A stretch of 64,000 bases of DNA, taken from Dechloromonas hankyongensis (lineage in GTDB: Bacteria > Pseudomonadota > Gammaproteobacteria > Burkholderiales > Rhodocyclaceae). Positions 16,605-27,139 of the stretch are shown here, one piece after another (position 1 is the first letter of the stretch; every line of letters starts with the position of its first letter). Both the position numbers and the translations under genes were made by a program. Location: contig NZ_JAKLTN010000002.1 in the NCBI RefSeq assembly GCF_022012295.1, positions 620,001 through 684,000 on the forward strand, in the 5' to 3' direction. The notes under the pieces were generated by a model that was given only the letters and a program-made list of their open reading frames with translations, was not told the origin of the DNA and ran no database searches.

Positions 16605-17180
16605 ATGCCCACCCTACCCGCCCTGCTCAAGGAAATCCGCCGTTGCCAGTGCTGCGCCGAGCACCTGCCGCTCGGGCCGCATCCTGTTTTGCAGATGGGC
16701 TCTAGCGCCCGGATACTGATCGCCGGCCAGGCACCGGGCCGCAAGGTGCATGCCTCGGGTATCCCGTTCGACGATGCCAGCGGCGACCGCCTGCGCGACT
16801 GGCTGGGCGTTTCGCGTGACGCCTTCTACGATCCGGCTTGCTTCGCCATCCTGCCGATGGGGTTCTGCTACCCTGGCACCGGCCGCTCCGGCGACCTGCC
16901 GCCACGCTCGGAGTGCGCCGCCACTTGGCGGCAGCCCCTGCTGGCCAAACTGGAACGCATCGAACTGACGCTCGTCATCGGCCAATATGCGATGGCCTAT
17001 CATCTGCCCGGCAAGGAATCGCTGACTGAGGCAGTACGCAACTGGCGGGACACCTGGCCGACCATCCTGCCGCTGCCCCACCCCAGCCCGCGCAACAACC
17101 TCTGGCTGAAGCGCAACCCGTGGTTTGCCCAGGAAGTATTGCCCACCCTGCGCCAGCGCGTCGGCGAACTGCTCGCCTGA
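16605..17180 (+). CDS. Uracil-DNA-glycosylase-superfamily protein
   Basis: 191 residues. Motifs of the UDG fold are visible: GQAPG near residue 45 followed by SGIPFDDASGDRLRDWLG, and the C-terminal LPHPSPRN. An N-terminal CQCC and further cysteines (FCYPG, SECA) suggest an iron-sulfur cluster as in family 4/5 enzymes. It is expected to remove uracil or another damaged base from DNA, although members of this group differ in activity. The start is the ATG at 16605; a frame running back to 16386 overlaps typA's promoter side and lacks support. A canonical family 4 enzyme is also present at 29616-30407. Confidence 0.75.
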   Translation: MPTLPALLKEIRRCQCCAEHLPLGPHPVLQMGSSARILIAGQAPGRKVHASGIPFDDASGDRLRDWLGVSRDAFYDPACFAILPMGFCYPGTGRSGDLPPRSECAATWRQPLLAKLERIELTLVIGQYAMAYHLPGKESLTEAVRNWRDTWPTILPLPHPSPRNNLWLKRNPWFAQEVLPTLRQRVGELLA

Positions 17181-17189
17181 AACGGTGGC

Positions 17190-17585
17190 TTAGCCTTCCT
17201 TGTTGCGCATGAAATCGGCCGTATTGAAGAAATTGTGCAGCAAGACCTTGCGGATGTCTTCGCTAAGGCCGACATCCTCCATGGCCAGCGCCATGCAGGC
17301 GACCCATTGGTCACGCTCCTGAATGCCGATGGCGAAAGGCATATGGCGGCCACGCAGGCGCGGGTGGCCAAATTTTTCGACAAAAAGGTCGGGGCCGCCC
17401 ATCCAGCCGGACAGGAACATGAACAGCTTGTCGCGCGAACCTTGCAGGTCTTCCGGATGCATGGCGCGCAATTCGGTGAACTGCGGAACGGTGTTCATCA
17501 GTTCGTAGAAGCGGTCGCACAGCTTGCCGACGGTCGCTTCGCCGCCGATCTTCTCGTAGGTCGTGGTCGTAGTGTTTTGTTCCAT
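17190..17585 (-). CDS. Group II truncated hemoglobin
   Basis: 131 residues, the 2-on-2 globin fold. Seen: YEKIGGEATVGKLCDRFYELM at the start (residues 10-30 region), FLSGWMGGP, HPRLRGRH with the proximal heme His, and RDQWVACM with the Trp at the G8 position typical of group II. Such globins bind oxygen or NO and are linked to redox or nitrosative stress. The start at 17585 has GGGAG upstream. It lies directly after the ygiQ-type gene on the same strand (18-base gap) and is convergent with the UDG-like gene. Confidence 0.88.
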   Translation of the reverse strand: MEQNTTTTTYEKIGGEATVGKLCDRFYELMNTVPQFTELRAMHPEDLQGSRDKLFMFLSGWMGGPDLFVEKFGHPRLRGRHMPFAIGIQERDQWVACMALAMEDVGLSEDIRKVLLHNFFNTADFMRNKEG

Positions 17586-17602
17586 GTTGCTCTCCCTGAT
17601 AT

Positions 17603-19885
17603 TCAAGGCGTGCGTTTCTTGCGTGGCGCACTGCCCGGTTTGCCAAAACTATTGCCAGCATTGCGCGCGGCGGACCTGGCGCAGGTTCGTTGCGGCGCGG
17701 CGCCCGCGCGTAGCGGGCGGCCAGTTGCCGCTGGGCGGGCATTCTGCCCCTCCTTCGCCTGTCGGGACACCATGGCCGCTGCCTTCAGCCCGGTACCGGC
17801 CGGTTGCCAGGCCGGAATGAGCTGCTTCTTGCCATTGCCGATCAGGTCGGCACGCCCCATTTTCTTGAGGGCTTCGCGCAGCAAAGGCCAATTTTCCGGA
17901 TCATGGTAGCGCAGGAATGCCTTGTGCAACTTGCGCTGCGTGCCGCTGCGCACCGAACCGACGACTTCGCTGCCCTCGCGGTGCAGCTTCTTCAGCGGAT
18001 TGCGCTCGGTGTGGTACATCGTCGTTGCCAGCGCCATCGGCGTCGGTACAAAGGCCTGCACCTGATCGAGGCGGAAGTTGTTCTTCTTCAGCCACAGCGC
18101 CAGGTTCAGCATGTCCTCGTCCTGCGTGCCGGGGTGGGCGGCGATGAAGTACGGAATCAGGTACTGCTCCTTGCCGGCCTCGCGCGAGAAGCGTTCGAAC
18201 AGCTGCTTGAAGCGGTCGTAGGTGCCGATACCGGGCTTCATCATCTTCGACAGCACGCCCTCCTCGGTGTGCTCCGGCGCGATCTTCAGGTAGCCGCCGA
18301 CGTGGTGGGTGACCAGTTCCTTGATGTACTCGGGCGAGCGCACGGCCAGGTCATAGCGCAGGCCGGAGCCGATGGTGATGCGCTTCACACCCTTGATCGC
18401 CCGCGCGCGCCGGTACAGCGAGATCAGCTGCGAGTGGTCGGTGTTCATGTTCTCGCAGATGTCCGGATAGACGCAGGACAGCCGGCGGCAGGCCGATTCG
18501 ATCTTCTCGTCCTTGCACTTGAGGTGGTACATGTTGGCGGTCGGGCCACCCAGGTCCGAGACGGTACCGGTGAAACCCGGCGTCTTGTCGCGCATTTCCT
18601 CGATTTCGCGAATGATCGAATCTTCTGAGCGGCTCTGGATGATGCGCCCCTCGTGCTCCGTAATCGAACAGAAAGTACAGCCGCCGAAGCAGCCGCGCAT
18701 GATGTTGACCGAGAAGCGGATCATCTCCCAGGCCGGAATCTTGGCCTCGCCGTAGCTCGGATGCGGCCGCCGGGCGTAGGGCGCCTCATAGACGCCGTCG
18801 ATTTCCTCGGTGCTCAGCGGGAAAGGCGGCGGATTGAGCCAGACGTCGCGCTCGCCGTGCGCTTGGCGCAGGGCACGGGCATTGCCCGGGTTGGATTCGA
18901 GGTGGAAAGTGCGCGAGGCATGGGCGTAGAGCACCGGGTCGCTCACCACCTGTTCGTAGGAAGGCAGGCGGACGACGGTATGGGCGCGCTTGTCGCGGCG
19001 CACGGCCAGACGCTGCTCGCGCGACAGCAGGCGGATCGGCTGGGCGCCATCGGCGGCGGCCGCAGGCGTCGCGCAGCCGCTAGCCTGCTTGCTGTCTTCC
19101 ATGGCATAGGGATCGCCATGCTTGACCAGCGGCCCCGGCGTATCGACTTCGGTCGAGTCCATTTCGCCCCATTCTTCGGACGGCAGCCAGCCGGTCGGCA
19201 CCATGAAGGCGGTACCGCGCAGGTCGCGGATGTCGGCGATCTTCTCGCCCTTGGCCAGGCGGTGCGCAATCTCGACGATGGCCCGTTCGGCGTTGCCGAA
19301 CACCAGTAGATCGGCCTTGGAATCAGGCAGCACCGACCGGCGCACTTTGTCCGACCAGTAGTCGAAATGGGCGATGCGGCGCAGGCTGGCTTCGATCGAA
19401 CCGATCACTACCGGCACGCCGGAGAAGGCTTCGCGGCAGCGCTGGGCATAGACGGTGACGGCGCGGTCCGGACGCCTGTTCGGCTCGGCGTTCGGCGTGT
19501 AGGCGTCGTCGGAGCGGATCTTGCGGTCAGCCGTGTAGCGGTTGATCATCGAATCCATGTTGCCGGCGGTAACGCCGAAGAACAGGTTCGGTTTGCCAAG
19601 CTTTTGGAAGGCAGCCGCCGAATGCCAGTCTGGCTGGCTGATGATGCCGACGCGAAAACCCTGCGCTTCGAGCAGCCGCCCGATCAACGCCATGCCGAAA
19701 CTCGGGTGGTCGATATAGGCGTCGCCGGTGATCAGGATGATGTCGCAGGAATCCCAGCCCAGGGCGTCCATTTCGCTGCGTGACATGGGCAGGAAAGGCG
19801 CCGGCCCGAAACGGTGCGCCCAGAACTTGCGATAGCCAAAAAGCGGGCGCGCCGATTGGCTGTTGATCAACTGATTTGAACTCAT
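17603..19885 (-). CDS. ygiQ: YgiQ-family radical SAM protein (UPF0313)
   Basis: 760 residues, matching the family's usual length. Seen: [20 protein letters not shown] at the N-terminus, [19 protein letters not shown] with the CxxxCxxC cluster motif near residue 388, [13 protein letters not shown], and a Lys/Arg-rich disordered tail. The reaction is unknown; the family is widespread and often single copy. It is followed after 18 bases by the truncated globin gene. Its upstream neighbour on the same strand is an ABC permease ending 175 bases away. Confidence 0.92.
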   Translation of the reverse strand: MSSNQLINSQSARPLFGYRKFWAHRFGPAPFLPMSRSEMDALGWDSCDIILITGDAYIDHPSFGMALIGRLLEAQGFRVGIISQPDWHSAAAFQKLGKPNLFFGVTAGNMDSMINRYTADRKIRSDDAYTPNAEPNRRPDRAVTVYAQRCREAFSGVPVVIGSIEASLRRIAHFDYWSDKVRRSVLPDSKADLLVFGNAERAIVEIAHRLAKGEKIADIRDLRGTAFMVPTGWLPSEEWGEMDSTEVDTPGPLVKHGDPYAMEDSKQASGCATPAAAADGAQPIRLLSREQRLAVRRDKRAHTVVRLPSYEQVVSDPVLYAHASRTFHLESNPGNARALRQAHGERDVWLNPPPFPLSTEEIDGVYEAPYARRPHPSYGEAKIPAWEMIRFSVNIMRGCFGGCTFCSITEHEGRIIQSRSEDSIIREIEEMRDKTPGFTGTVSDLGGPTANMYHLKCKDEKIESACRRLSCVYPDICENMNTDHSQLISLYRRARAIKGVKRITIGSGLRYDLAVRSPEYIKELVTHHVGGYLKIAPEHTEEGVLSKMMKPGIGTYDRFKQLFERFSREAGKEQYLIPYFIAAHPGTQDEDMLNLALWLKKNNFRLDQVQAFVPTPMALATTMYHTERNPLKKLHREGSEVVGSVRSGTQRKLHKAFLRYHDPENWPLLREALKKMGRADLIGNGKKQLIPAWQPAGTGLKAAAMVSRQAKEGQNARPAATGRPLRAGAAPQRTCARSAARNAGNSFGKPGSAPRKKRTP

Positions 19886-20060
19886 ACGCTATTTTACCTG
19901 AGTGGAACGACGGGCACGGCATACCCGCCGCAGCCAGGCATTCGGACCTCCAGTGCAAATCGGACCGGCTTTCCGAATGTGGCCGGATGCGGCCGCATAG
20001 ACCACTTTGTAAGCAAAGAGTTCGCGACGCTTCTCGTTGGCTTCCGACACCGCCGGCGTA

Positions 20061-22550
20061 TCAGGCGCCCTGGCGCAGGGCCAGCAAGGGTGGCGTCGCC
20101 AGCAGGCGGCGGATGCCCAGCCAACCGATGGCCACCGACAGCACCGCACCGCCCAGGGTCGAAACCGGCAGCAGCCAGAGGCTGTAGTCGAGATCGAGTT
20201 GAAAGACCTGTCGGCTGACAATGGTACCGAGCAGCAAGGCGCCCGCGGCTGCGAACATGCCGGCCAGCGCGCCGACGATGGTTAGTTCGACCTGTAGCGC
20301 CACGCCCAACTGCCGGCGTTGAGCGCCGAGCGCCCGCATCACCGCCAGTTCGTAACGCCGCTCGTCAAAGGCCGTCAGCAAGGCCGAATAGAGCACGATG
20401 GCGCCGGCCAGCAAGGTAAAGATGAAAACGAACTGGACGGCCCCCGCCACCTGCCCGACAACGGTCTGCAGTTGGCGAACCATGGCTTCGACATCGATCA
20501 GCGTCAGGTTGGGAAAGCGCTTGACCAGTTCCGAGGCGGCGGCTGCACTGTCGGCCGGCAGATGGAAACTGGTGATGTAGCTGGCTGGCGCGTCGTCGAT
20601 GACGCCGGGCGGCGCCAGAACGAAAAAATTGACCCGCATCGAATCCCAGTCCAGCTTGCGCAGGTTGGTGACGCGCAGTCTTTTCTCGATACCGGCGACG
20701 ACGAAGACCAGTTCGTCTCCCATCTTGATGCCCAGGTTTTTGGCCAGCCCGTCCTCGACCGAGGCCAGCCCCTGCCCGGCCTGCTCCGGCGCGAACCATT
20801 GCCCGGCGGCGATGCGGTTGCCTTCCGGCATGGCGGCGCGCCAGGACAGGTTGAACTCCCGCTCGATCAGGCGCTGCGCCCGTTCGTCTTCCGGGTAGCT
20901 GGCGGCACTGACGGCACGGCCGTCGATCTGCACCAAGCGGGCGCGGACCATCGGCAACAGTTCCGCCGTGATGCCAAGCTTCTGCAATTCATCGGCCAGG
21001 GCCGTCCGCTGGTCGGGCTGGATGTTGATGATGAAGCGGTTCGGCGCATTGCTCGGTATCGAATTCTGCCAGGTGGTCAGCAAGTCGCCGCGCACGACGG
21101 TGAGCAGGAGCATGGCCATCAGGCCGATCGACAAGGCGACGATCTGGATGGCGCCCGCCCCGGCATGGCGGCTCAAGCTGGCCAGCCCCTGCCGCCAACT
21201 GAAACCGGCACCGCCCCGCCAGCGCGACACGGCGGCGATGAACAGCCGGGCGACCAGCCAGAAGCCCGCCAACGCCCCGCCAAAACCGGCGACGGCGAGC
21301 AATCCGAGGCGCAGGTCGCCGGCCACGCCGACTATCAGCCCGCACAGCAGCAGCAAGCCGAACAGGTAGCCGCCGAGCAGGAAGGGCCGCGGCGGGCCAA
21401 GCTCGCGGCGCAAGACGCGCAAGGTCGGCACGCGGGCCAACTGGAGCAAGGGTGGAAAGGCGAAGCCGAACAGCAGCACGCCGGCGACACCAAACCCCGC
21501 CGCCAGCGGCAACCAGCCGGCCGGCGGCAAGTCGAGGCCCAGCAATTCGACCAGCCAGCGCATGAGAACGAAATGGGCGGCAAAGCCGACGATACTGCCG
21601 ACGATGCCGGCGAGCAGCGCCAGCCACAGGAAAAGCGCCGCGTGGAAACGCAGCAGCCGGCCATGCGTCATGCCCAGGCAGCGCATGACGGCGCAGGCAT
21701 CGAGATGGCGCTGCATGTAGCGGCGCGCCGCCATGGCCGCGGCCACCGCCGACAGGATCACGGTCAGCAAGGTGGACAGGCCGAGGAAGCGCTCGGCCCG
21801 GTCCAGCACGCTGCGTATCTCGGGGCGGGCGTTGGTCGCATCTTCCAGGCGCTCGCCTCGGGCCAGTTGCTTGTCCAGCCATTTCCGGTAGGCCTTGACG
21901 TCGCTGTCGTTGCCGGCCAGCAACAGGTTGTAGCGAATGCGGGCGCCGACCTGAACAAGGCCCGTGGCTTCGATATCGTCGAGATTCATCATCAGGCGCG
22001 GCGCCAGGCTGAAGAAATTGATCCCGCGGTCCGGCTCACGAGTCAGGACCGCCTCTGCCCGCAGGTTCAGGTTGCCAACCGCGACGCTGCCGCCGGCCGC
22101 CAGGTCGAGGGCCGAAGCCAGGCGCTCGTCGGGCCAAACGCTGCCGGGAGTCGGCCCCTTGTCCGTCGTCCGGTCCGCCTCGCCGGGGCGCGCACTGGAC
22201 CCCAGCTTGCCGCGCAACGGGTAAGTGCTGCTGACGGCCTTGATGTCGGCCAGTTGCGCCTGCCCGGCAGCTATCACCATGCTGGGAAAAAGCATGGTTT
22301 CGGCGGCGATCAGGTTGTGGCGCAGCGCTTCGTCGCGATAGCGATCGGGCAGCGGATGATCGGACGTGACGATCAGATCGCCGCCCATCATTTGCTGGGC
22401 TTCGCGCTGCAGCCCCTGGCGTACCCGGTCGCCGAAGAAGCCGACCGCGGTCACCGCGGCGACGGCGACCACCAGTGCCGCGAAAAGCAGGCGCAATTCC
22501 CCGGAACGCAACTCCCGGCCCAACAGCCGCCAGGAGAAAGCGGCAATCAT
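20061..22550 (-). CDS. FtsX-like ABC transporter permease (YbbP type)
   Basis: 829 residues with two FtsX-like permease modules: an N-terminal membrane helix and large periplasmic domain, a central bundle of helices (about residues 245-480) and a C-terminal bundle after a second periplasmic domain. YbbP-type permeases work with a YbbA ATPase and an esterase, probably extruding lipids or lipoproteins; no ATPase gene is beside it here. The start at 22550 overlaps the stop of the upstream GGDEF-EAL gene (ATGA). A longer frame to 22628 has no ribosome site. Confidence 0.88.
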   Translation of the reverse strand: MIAAFSWRLLGRELRSGELRLLFAALVVAVAAVTAVGFFGDRVRQGLQREAQQMMGGDLIVTSDHPLPDRYRDEALRHNLIAAETMLFPSMVIAAGQAQLADIKAVSSTYPLRGKLGSSARPGEADRTTDKGPTPGSVWPDERLASALDLAAGGSVAVGNLNLRAEAVLTREPDRGINFFSLAPRLMMNLDDIEATGLVQVGARIRYNLLLAGNDSDVKAYRKWLDKQLARGERLEDATNARPEIRSVLDRAERFLGLSTLLTVILSAVAAAMAARRYMQRHLDACAVMRCLGMTHGRLLRFHAALFLWLALLAGIVGSIVGFAAHFVLMRWLVELLGLDLPPAGWLPLAAGFGVAGVLLFGFAFPPLLQLARVPTLRVLRRELGPPRPFLLGGYLFGLLLLCGLIVGVAGDLRLGLLAVAGFGGALAGFWLVARLFIAAVSRWRGGAGFSWRQGLASLSRHAGAGAIQIVALSIGLMAMLLLTVVRGDLLTTWQNSIPSNAPNRFIINIQPDQRTALADELQKLGITAELLPMVRARLVQIDGRAVSAASYPEDERAQRLIEREFNLSWRAAMPEGNRIAAGQWFAPEQAGQGLASVEDGLAKNLGIKMGDELVFVVAGIEKRLRVTNLRKLDWDSMRVNFFVLAPPGVIDDAPASYITSFHLPADSAAAASELVKRFPNLTLIDVEAMVRQLQTVVGQVAGAVQFVFIFTLLAGAIVLYSALLTAFDERRYELAVMRALGAQRRQLGVALQVELTIVGALAGMFAAAGALLLGTIVSRQVFQLDLDYSLWLLPVSTLGGAVLSVAIGWLGIRRLLATPPLLALRQGA

Positions 22551-24640
22551 TCCGGTATCGACCAGCGGGCGCGGAATTCGGCCGGATCGACCGCCCGCCC
22601 GTGCAGGTGACCCTGCAACTGCTGGCAACCGAGGCCGGCGAGAAAGCTCGCCTGTTCGGCGGTTTCCACACCTTCGGCTACCACTTCGAAATCCATGCTG
22701 CGTGCCAGTTCCATGATGGTCCGGATAATCGCCTCGTCACCTGTATTGCGACCGATACCCTCGACGAAGGAGCGATCGATCTTCAGTTGCTGGACGGGCA
22801 GCATCTTCAGGTAGCTCAGCGACGAATAGCCGGTGCCGAAATCGTCGAGGGCCAGGCTGATGCCCAGGTCGCGCAGCTTTTCGAGCAAGGCGCAGGCATC
22901 ACCGAAAGCCATGACCACCGATTCGGTCAGCTCCAGCTTCAGACAGGTCGGATCCATGCCGGTTTCGTGCAGGATCTGATTGAGCACGTCGATGAACTCG
23001 GGTCGTTCCAGTTGCCTGACCGACAAATTGACCGACACTTGCGGCAAGGCGAAGCCGCTCTTCTGCCACTTCATGAACTGGCGGCAGGTTTCGCGCAACA
23101 CCCAGTTGCCGAGTCCGACGATCAGGCCCGAATCCTCGGCCACCGGAATGAAACGCGTCGGCATGACCTGGCCCAGTTCCGGACTTTCCCAGCGCACCAG
23201 CGCCTCGGCGCCGACCAGTTGCCCGCTCCGGGTATCGACTTGCGGCTGCAGGTGCACGCGGAATTCGTCATTTTCCAGCGCCCGCCGCAGCAGGTTTTCC
23301 ATCTGGATGCGTTCCTGGGCCTGGACGGTCATTTCCGGGGTATAAAAATGGTAATTGCCCCGCCCGAGCGACTTGGCGCGATACATGGCCGAATCGGCAT
23401 TGCGCATCAGATCGAGCACGCTGTCGCTGCCGCCATCGCCGGGGAACAGGCTGATGCCGACCGAAGCGGTCAGGAACAGTTCGTGGTCGCCGATCTTGAA
23501 CGGCTGTTCGAAGGCGGCAATGATCTCCCCGGCCAGCACCTCGACTTCGTCCTCCTCGCGCACCGCTTCCATCAGGCAGATGAATTCGTCGCCGCCCAAG
23601 CGGGCTAGCATGTCGATCAGGCGCACATGCTCCGACAGGCGCGACGACACCGCGACCAGCAATTCGTCGCCGACGCCGTGACCGAGCGAATCGTTGACCT
23701 GCTTGAACTGGTCGAGATCGATGAACAGCACGGCCAGCCGCTCGTCGCGCTTGGCCGTTTCGCGCAGGCTTTCGTCGAGCCGCTCGATGAAGCAGCGGCG
23801 GTTGGCGAGCCCGGTCAAGGGATCGTGATAGGCCAGGTAATTGAGTTTGCTTTGCGCCTGCCGGCGCTCGGAAATTTCTTCTTCGAGTTGCTGATTGGTT
23901 CGCTTCAGTTCCTCGGTGCGTGCGCCGACCTGCAGTTCCAGCGTGTCGCGGGCCGCCTTGATACGGCCTTCCTGGTCTTCCAGAATGCCCTGCGCCCGGC
24001 GCACGACCAGGAACTGCATGAAATACAGTGCCGCGAAGACCAGAACGACGCCGGCCGTCACCCACCACATGCTGCTATTCAACTGGCCGACGAAAGGAGT
24101 GACGTTCTGGTACAGCTCGAATACCCCTTCCACCGACTTGTCCTTGCCGAGTATCGGGACATAGCTGGCCAGGATGTCGGCATTGCCTATCGAACCCTCG
24201 AGGCTATCGATCGTATCGCGATGATTCAATTCGCTGAGGACGGAACCGTTGATCGCCGCCTTGAATCCGGGATTGCTAAGGCTGTTTTCGCCGATCTGCC
24301 TGGCATCGGTCGAAAAGATGACATTGCCGAGCCGGTTGTACACCTTCACCTGAATAACCGAAGTCCCCTTCATCAAGCCGAAGGCGCTTTTCTGAATACT
24401 GATCAGGTCATCGGATTGGTCGACGGCACTGGCATTGCGACCGACCGATTCAACGAGCAGGGTCTCCAGCGGATCATGCAGGGAGTTCTGGAAAACCTGC
24501 GCCATCGCCACATTGCGGCTTTCGGCCAGGCCCTTCATCTGATGCATCGACAGGGTCTGATACAGCGGGCCGAGAACCCCGGCGGCGAGCACGATCAGAA
24601 TGAAGCTGACAGTCGAGAAATAGCGTGAGAGATTGAACAT
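22547..24640 (-). CDS. Membrane GGDEF-EAL protein with periplasmic sensor
   Basis: 697 residues. Two membrane helices (about 9-29 and 190-210) bracket a periplasmic sensor domain of about 160 residues; then a short coiled coil, GGDEF (about 265-430, intact GGDEF with the inhibitory RLID before it) and EAL (about 440-690, with EALVRW, VNLSVRQL, DDFGTGYSSL, KIDRSFV). Both active sites look intact and product inhibition is likely. Its stop overlaps the start of the ABC permease gene, so the two are coexpressed. The ligand of the periplasmic domain is unknown. Confidence 0.92.
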   Translation of the reverse strand: MFNLSRYFSTVSFILIVLAAGVLGPLYQTLSMHQMKGLAESRNVAMAQVFQNSLHDPLETLLVESVGRNASAVDQSDDLISIQKSAFGLMKGTSVIQVKVYNRLGNVIFSTDARQIGENSLSNPGFKAAINGSVLSELNHRDTIDSLEGSIGNADILASYVPILGKDKSVEGVFELYQNVTPFVGQLNSSMWWVTAGVVLVFAALYFMQFLVVRRAQGILEDQEGRIKAARDTLELQVGARTEELKRTNQQLEEEISERRQAQSKLNYLAYHDPLTGLANRRCFIERLDESLRETAKRDERLAVLFIDLDQFKQVNDSLGHGVGDELLVAVSSRLSEHVRLIDMLARLGGDEFICLMEAVREEDEVEVLAGEIIAAFEQPFKIGDHELFLTASVGISLFPGDGGSDSVLDLMRNADSAMYRAKSLGRGNYHFYTPEMTVQAQERIQMENLLRRALENDEFRVHLQPQVDTRSGQLVGAEALVRWESPELGQVMPTRFIPVAEDSGLIVGLGNWVLRETCRQFMKWQKSGFALPQVSVNLSVRQLERPEFIDVLNQILHETGMDPTCLKLELTESVVMAFGDACALLEKLRDLGISLALDDFGTGYSSLSYLKMLPVQQLKIDRSFVEGIGRNTGDEAIIRTIMELARSMDFEVVAEGVETAEQASFLAGLGCQQLQGHLHGRAVDPAEFRARWSIPE

Positions 24641-24667
24641 ATATGATGAATTTATTATTCCGTCAGC

Positions 24668-26029
24668 TTATTCCATCTCGCGTATCCGCGCCACCGCCTC
24701 CTCGACCCGGCGCACGGCGATCACTTCCATGCCGGGAATCGCCTGCTTCGGCCGATTGGCTTCCGGAATCAGGGCGCGGGTGAACCCCAGCTTGGCTGCC
24801 TCCTTGAGTCGCTCCTGTCCGCGCGGCGCCGGGCGAATTTCCCCGGCCAAGCCAACTTCACCAAATACAATAAGTTTCGTTGGCAACGCCTTGTTTTTTA
24901 ATGACGACGCAATCGACAGAAGCACTGCCAAATCGGCCGCAGGCTCGGTGATCTTGACGCCACCGACAGCATTGACAAAGACATCCTGATCGAAGCAGAC
25001 GATGCCGGCGTGGCGATGCAGCACGGCCAGCAACATGGCCAGGCGTTGCGCCTCGAGACCGACCGTCAGGCGCCGGGGATTGCCGTGGGCGGTATCGACC
25101 AGGGCCTGGATTTCGACCAACAGGGGCCGCGTTCCCTCCTGGGTGACCATGACGCAGGAGCCAGGAACGTCCTGACCGTGCTGCGACAGGAACAGCGCCG
25201 ACGGATTGCTGACCCCCTTCAGCCCGGTTTCGGTCATCGCGAACACGCCGAGTTCATTGACCGCGCCGAAGCGGTTCTTGAAGGCCCGTACCAGACGGAA
25301 GCTGGAATGCGTGTCGCCCTCGAAGTACAGCACGGTGTCGACGATGTGTTCGAGCACGCGCGGCCCGGCCAGGGCGCCCTCCTTCGTCACGTGGCCGACC
25401 AGAATGACCGTGATGCCGACCTGCTTGGCCAGCCGCGTCAGCTGCGCCGCGCATTCGCGTACCTGGGCCACCGATCCCGGAGCGCTGGAAAGCTGATCCG
25501 ACCACAGGGTCTGGATCGAGTCGATCACCGCCACCACCGGCCTTTCCGCCTGCAGGGTGGCCAGGATGCGTTCCAGATTGATTTCGGCCATCAGTTGCAG
25601 ACGCCGGGTGTCGAGCCCCAACCGACGGGCGCGCAACGCGACCTGCTCGCCCGATTCCTCGCCGCTGACATAGAGCACCTTGTGCCCGGTGGAGAGGTGT
25701 GCCAGCGCCTGCAACAGCAAGGTGCTCTTGCCGATGCCCGGATCGCCCCCGATCAGCACGACGCCACCGGTCACCAGACCGCCGCCCAGCGCCCGGTCGA
25801 ATTCGGCGATTCCGGTCGGAATGCGCTCGGCTTCGCGTGCCTCGATTTCCGACAGGTTCTGCAATTTGGCGGCCGGGGCCAGCGATTCGAAACGGCTATT
25901 GGTCGGCGCCTTTTCCGCCACCGTCTCGACCAGGGTATTCCAGTCGTTGCAGCCGGGGCACTGCCCCTGCCATTTTGGACTGGTCGCACCGCATTCGGTG
26001 CACGTGTAGATGGTCTTTACCTTGGCCAT
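24668..26029 (-). CDS. radA: DNA repair protein RadA/Sms
   Basis: 453 residues, standard length. An N-terminal zinc finger (C-x2-C, then C-x2-C near residue 27), a RecA-like core with Walker A GGDPGIGKST, the family-specific KNRFG motif, and a Lon-like C-terminal domain. RadA is a branch-migration helicase acting in recombination intermediates. The gene abuts alr, whose last base is one base away, and both are probably cotranscribed with the LysR gene. Confidence 0.97.
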   Translation of the reverse strand: MAKVKTIYTCTECGATSPKWQGQCPGCNDWNTLVETVAEKAPTNSRFESLAPAAKLQNLSEIEAREAERIPTGIAEFDRALGGGLVTGGVVLIGGDPGIGKSTLLLQALAHLSTGHKVLYVSGEESGEQVALRARRLGLDTRRLQLMAEINLERILATLQAERPVVAVIDSIQTLWSDQLSSAPGSVAQVRECAAQLTRLAKQVGITVILVGHVTKEGALAGPRVLEHIVDTVLYFEGDTHSSFRLVRAFKNRFGAVNELGVFAMTETGLKGVSNPSALFLSQHGQDVPGSCVMVTQEGTRPLLVEIQALVDTAHGNPRRLTVGLEAQRLAMLLAVLHRHAGIVCFDQDVFVNAVGGVKITEPAADLAVLLSIASSLKNKALPTKLIVFGEVGLAGEIRPAPRGQERLKEAAKLGFTRALIPEANRPKQAIPGMEVIAVRRVEEAVARIREME

Positions 26030-27139
26030 TCAGCGCCCGCCCTCGACGGCAGTATCGTCGAGCACGACGGGCACCCGCGGCGCCACGGCACAGAACAGTT
26101 CGTAGGCAATAGTGCCCGCTGCCGCCGCGACCTCGTCGGCTGGAACCTTGCCGGCTAGGCCGTTCCCCCACAGCGTCACCGGCGCGCCGATACCGGCCTC
26201 GGGGATATCGGTCAGATCGCAAGCCAGCATATCCATCGAGACCCGCCCGACGGTGCGCGTGCGGCGTCCCAACACGGCAATCGGCGTACCGGTCGGCGCG
26301 TGGCGCGGGTAGCCGTCGGCATAGCCGCAGGCCACGACGCCGATGCGCATAGCCCTCTCGGCGGTAAAGGTGCCGCCATAGCCCACCCGCTCGCCGGCCG
26401 CTACTTCCTGCACGCCGATGATGGCACTCTCCAGCGTCATGGCCGACTGCAGCCCGAGTTCCTCTGCACTCTGGTCGACAAACGGACTGGCGCCGTAGAG
26501 CATGATGCCGGGCCGCACCCAGTCTCCATGCGCGCCGGAATGGCGCAGGATGGCGGCCGAATTGCCGAGGCTGACCGGCCCCTTCCAGTCGCCGGCCATG
26601 GCGCGGAAACGCTCCATTTGCCAGTCCACGCCCCGCTCGCCGTCGGCTTCGGCAAAGTGGGTCATCAAGGTGATATCAACCGGCAACTGGCGCAAGGCAT
26701 CCAGCGCATTGGGCAGGCTTGCCGCCGTAAAGCCCAGGCGGTTCATGCCGGTATTCAGCTTCAGGCAGACCGAGACTGACGCCGCAAACGGGCCGCTGCG
26801 CACCAGCAATTCGAGTTGCTCCGGACAATGGATGACCGTGGTCAAGCGATGTTCGACGACGGCCCGCACATCGCGGGCACTGAAGATTCCTTCGAGCAGC
26901 AGGATGGGCTGCATCACCCCCGCTTCGCGCAAGGCGACGGCGTTTTCACACTCGAGTACGGCGAAGCCATCGGCCTCGTCGCGCAAGGCATCGATGGCGC
27001 GCCATTGTCCGTGGCCATAGGCATTGGCCTTGATGACAGCCCAGGCGCGGGAATTGGGAGCGTGTTGTTTGGCCAGCCGGTAGTTGTTGCGGATCGCCGC
27101 CGGTGCGATGCGCACACGGATGGGGCGTGAAGTCTTCAT
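26030..27139 (-). CDS. alr: Alanine racemase
   Basis: 369 residues. PLP-dependent enzyme that makes D-alanine for peptidoglycan. Seen: the cofactor lysine in VIKANAYGHG near residue 39, TGMNRLGF, HFAEAD and the catalytic-Tyr segment VGYGGTF, all conserved. Its start overlaps the stop of the LysR gene upstream by four bases and radA follows without a gap, so three unrelated functions share one transcript. Confidence 0.96.
   Translation of the reverse strand: MKTSRPIRVRIAPAAIRNNYRLAKQHAPNSRAWAVIKANAYGHGQWRAIDALRDEADGFAVLECENAVALREAGVMQPILLLEGIFSARDVRAVVEHRLTTVIHCPEQLELLVRSGPFAASVSVCLKLNTGMNRLGFTAASLPNALDALRQLPVDITLMTHFAEADGERGVDWQMERFRAMAGDWKGPVSLGNSAAILRHSGAHGDWVRPGIMLYGASPFVDQSAEELGLQSAMTLESAIIGVQEVAAGERVGYGGTFTAERAMRIGVVACGYADGYPRHAPTGTPIAVLGRRTRTVGRVSMDMLACDLTDIPEAGIGAPVTLWGNGLAGKVPADEVAAAAGTIAYELFCAVAPRVPVVLDDTAVEGGR

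Noticed and set aside
20319-22610. 763-codon plus-strand frame
   Set aside because: Antisense shadow of the ABC permease, with Gln/Arg/His-rich composition typical of such shadows.
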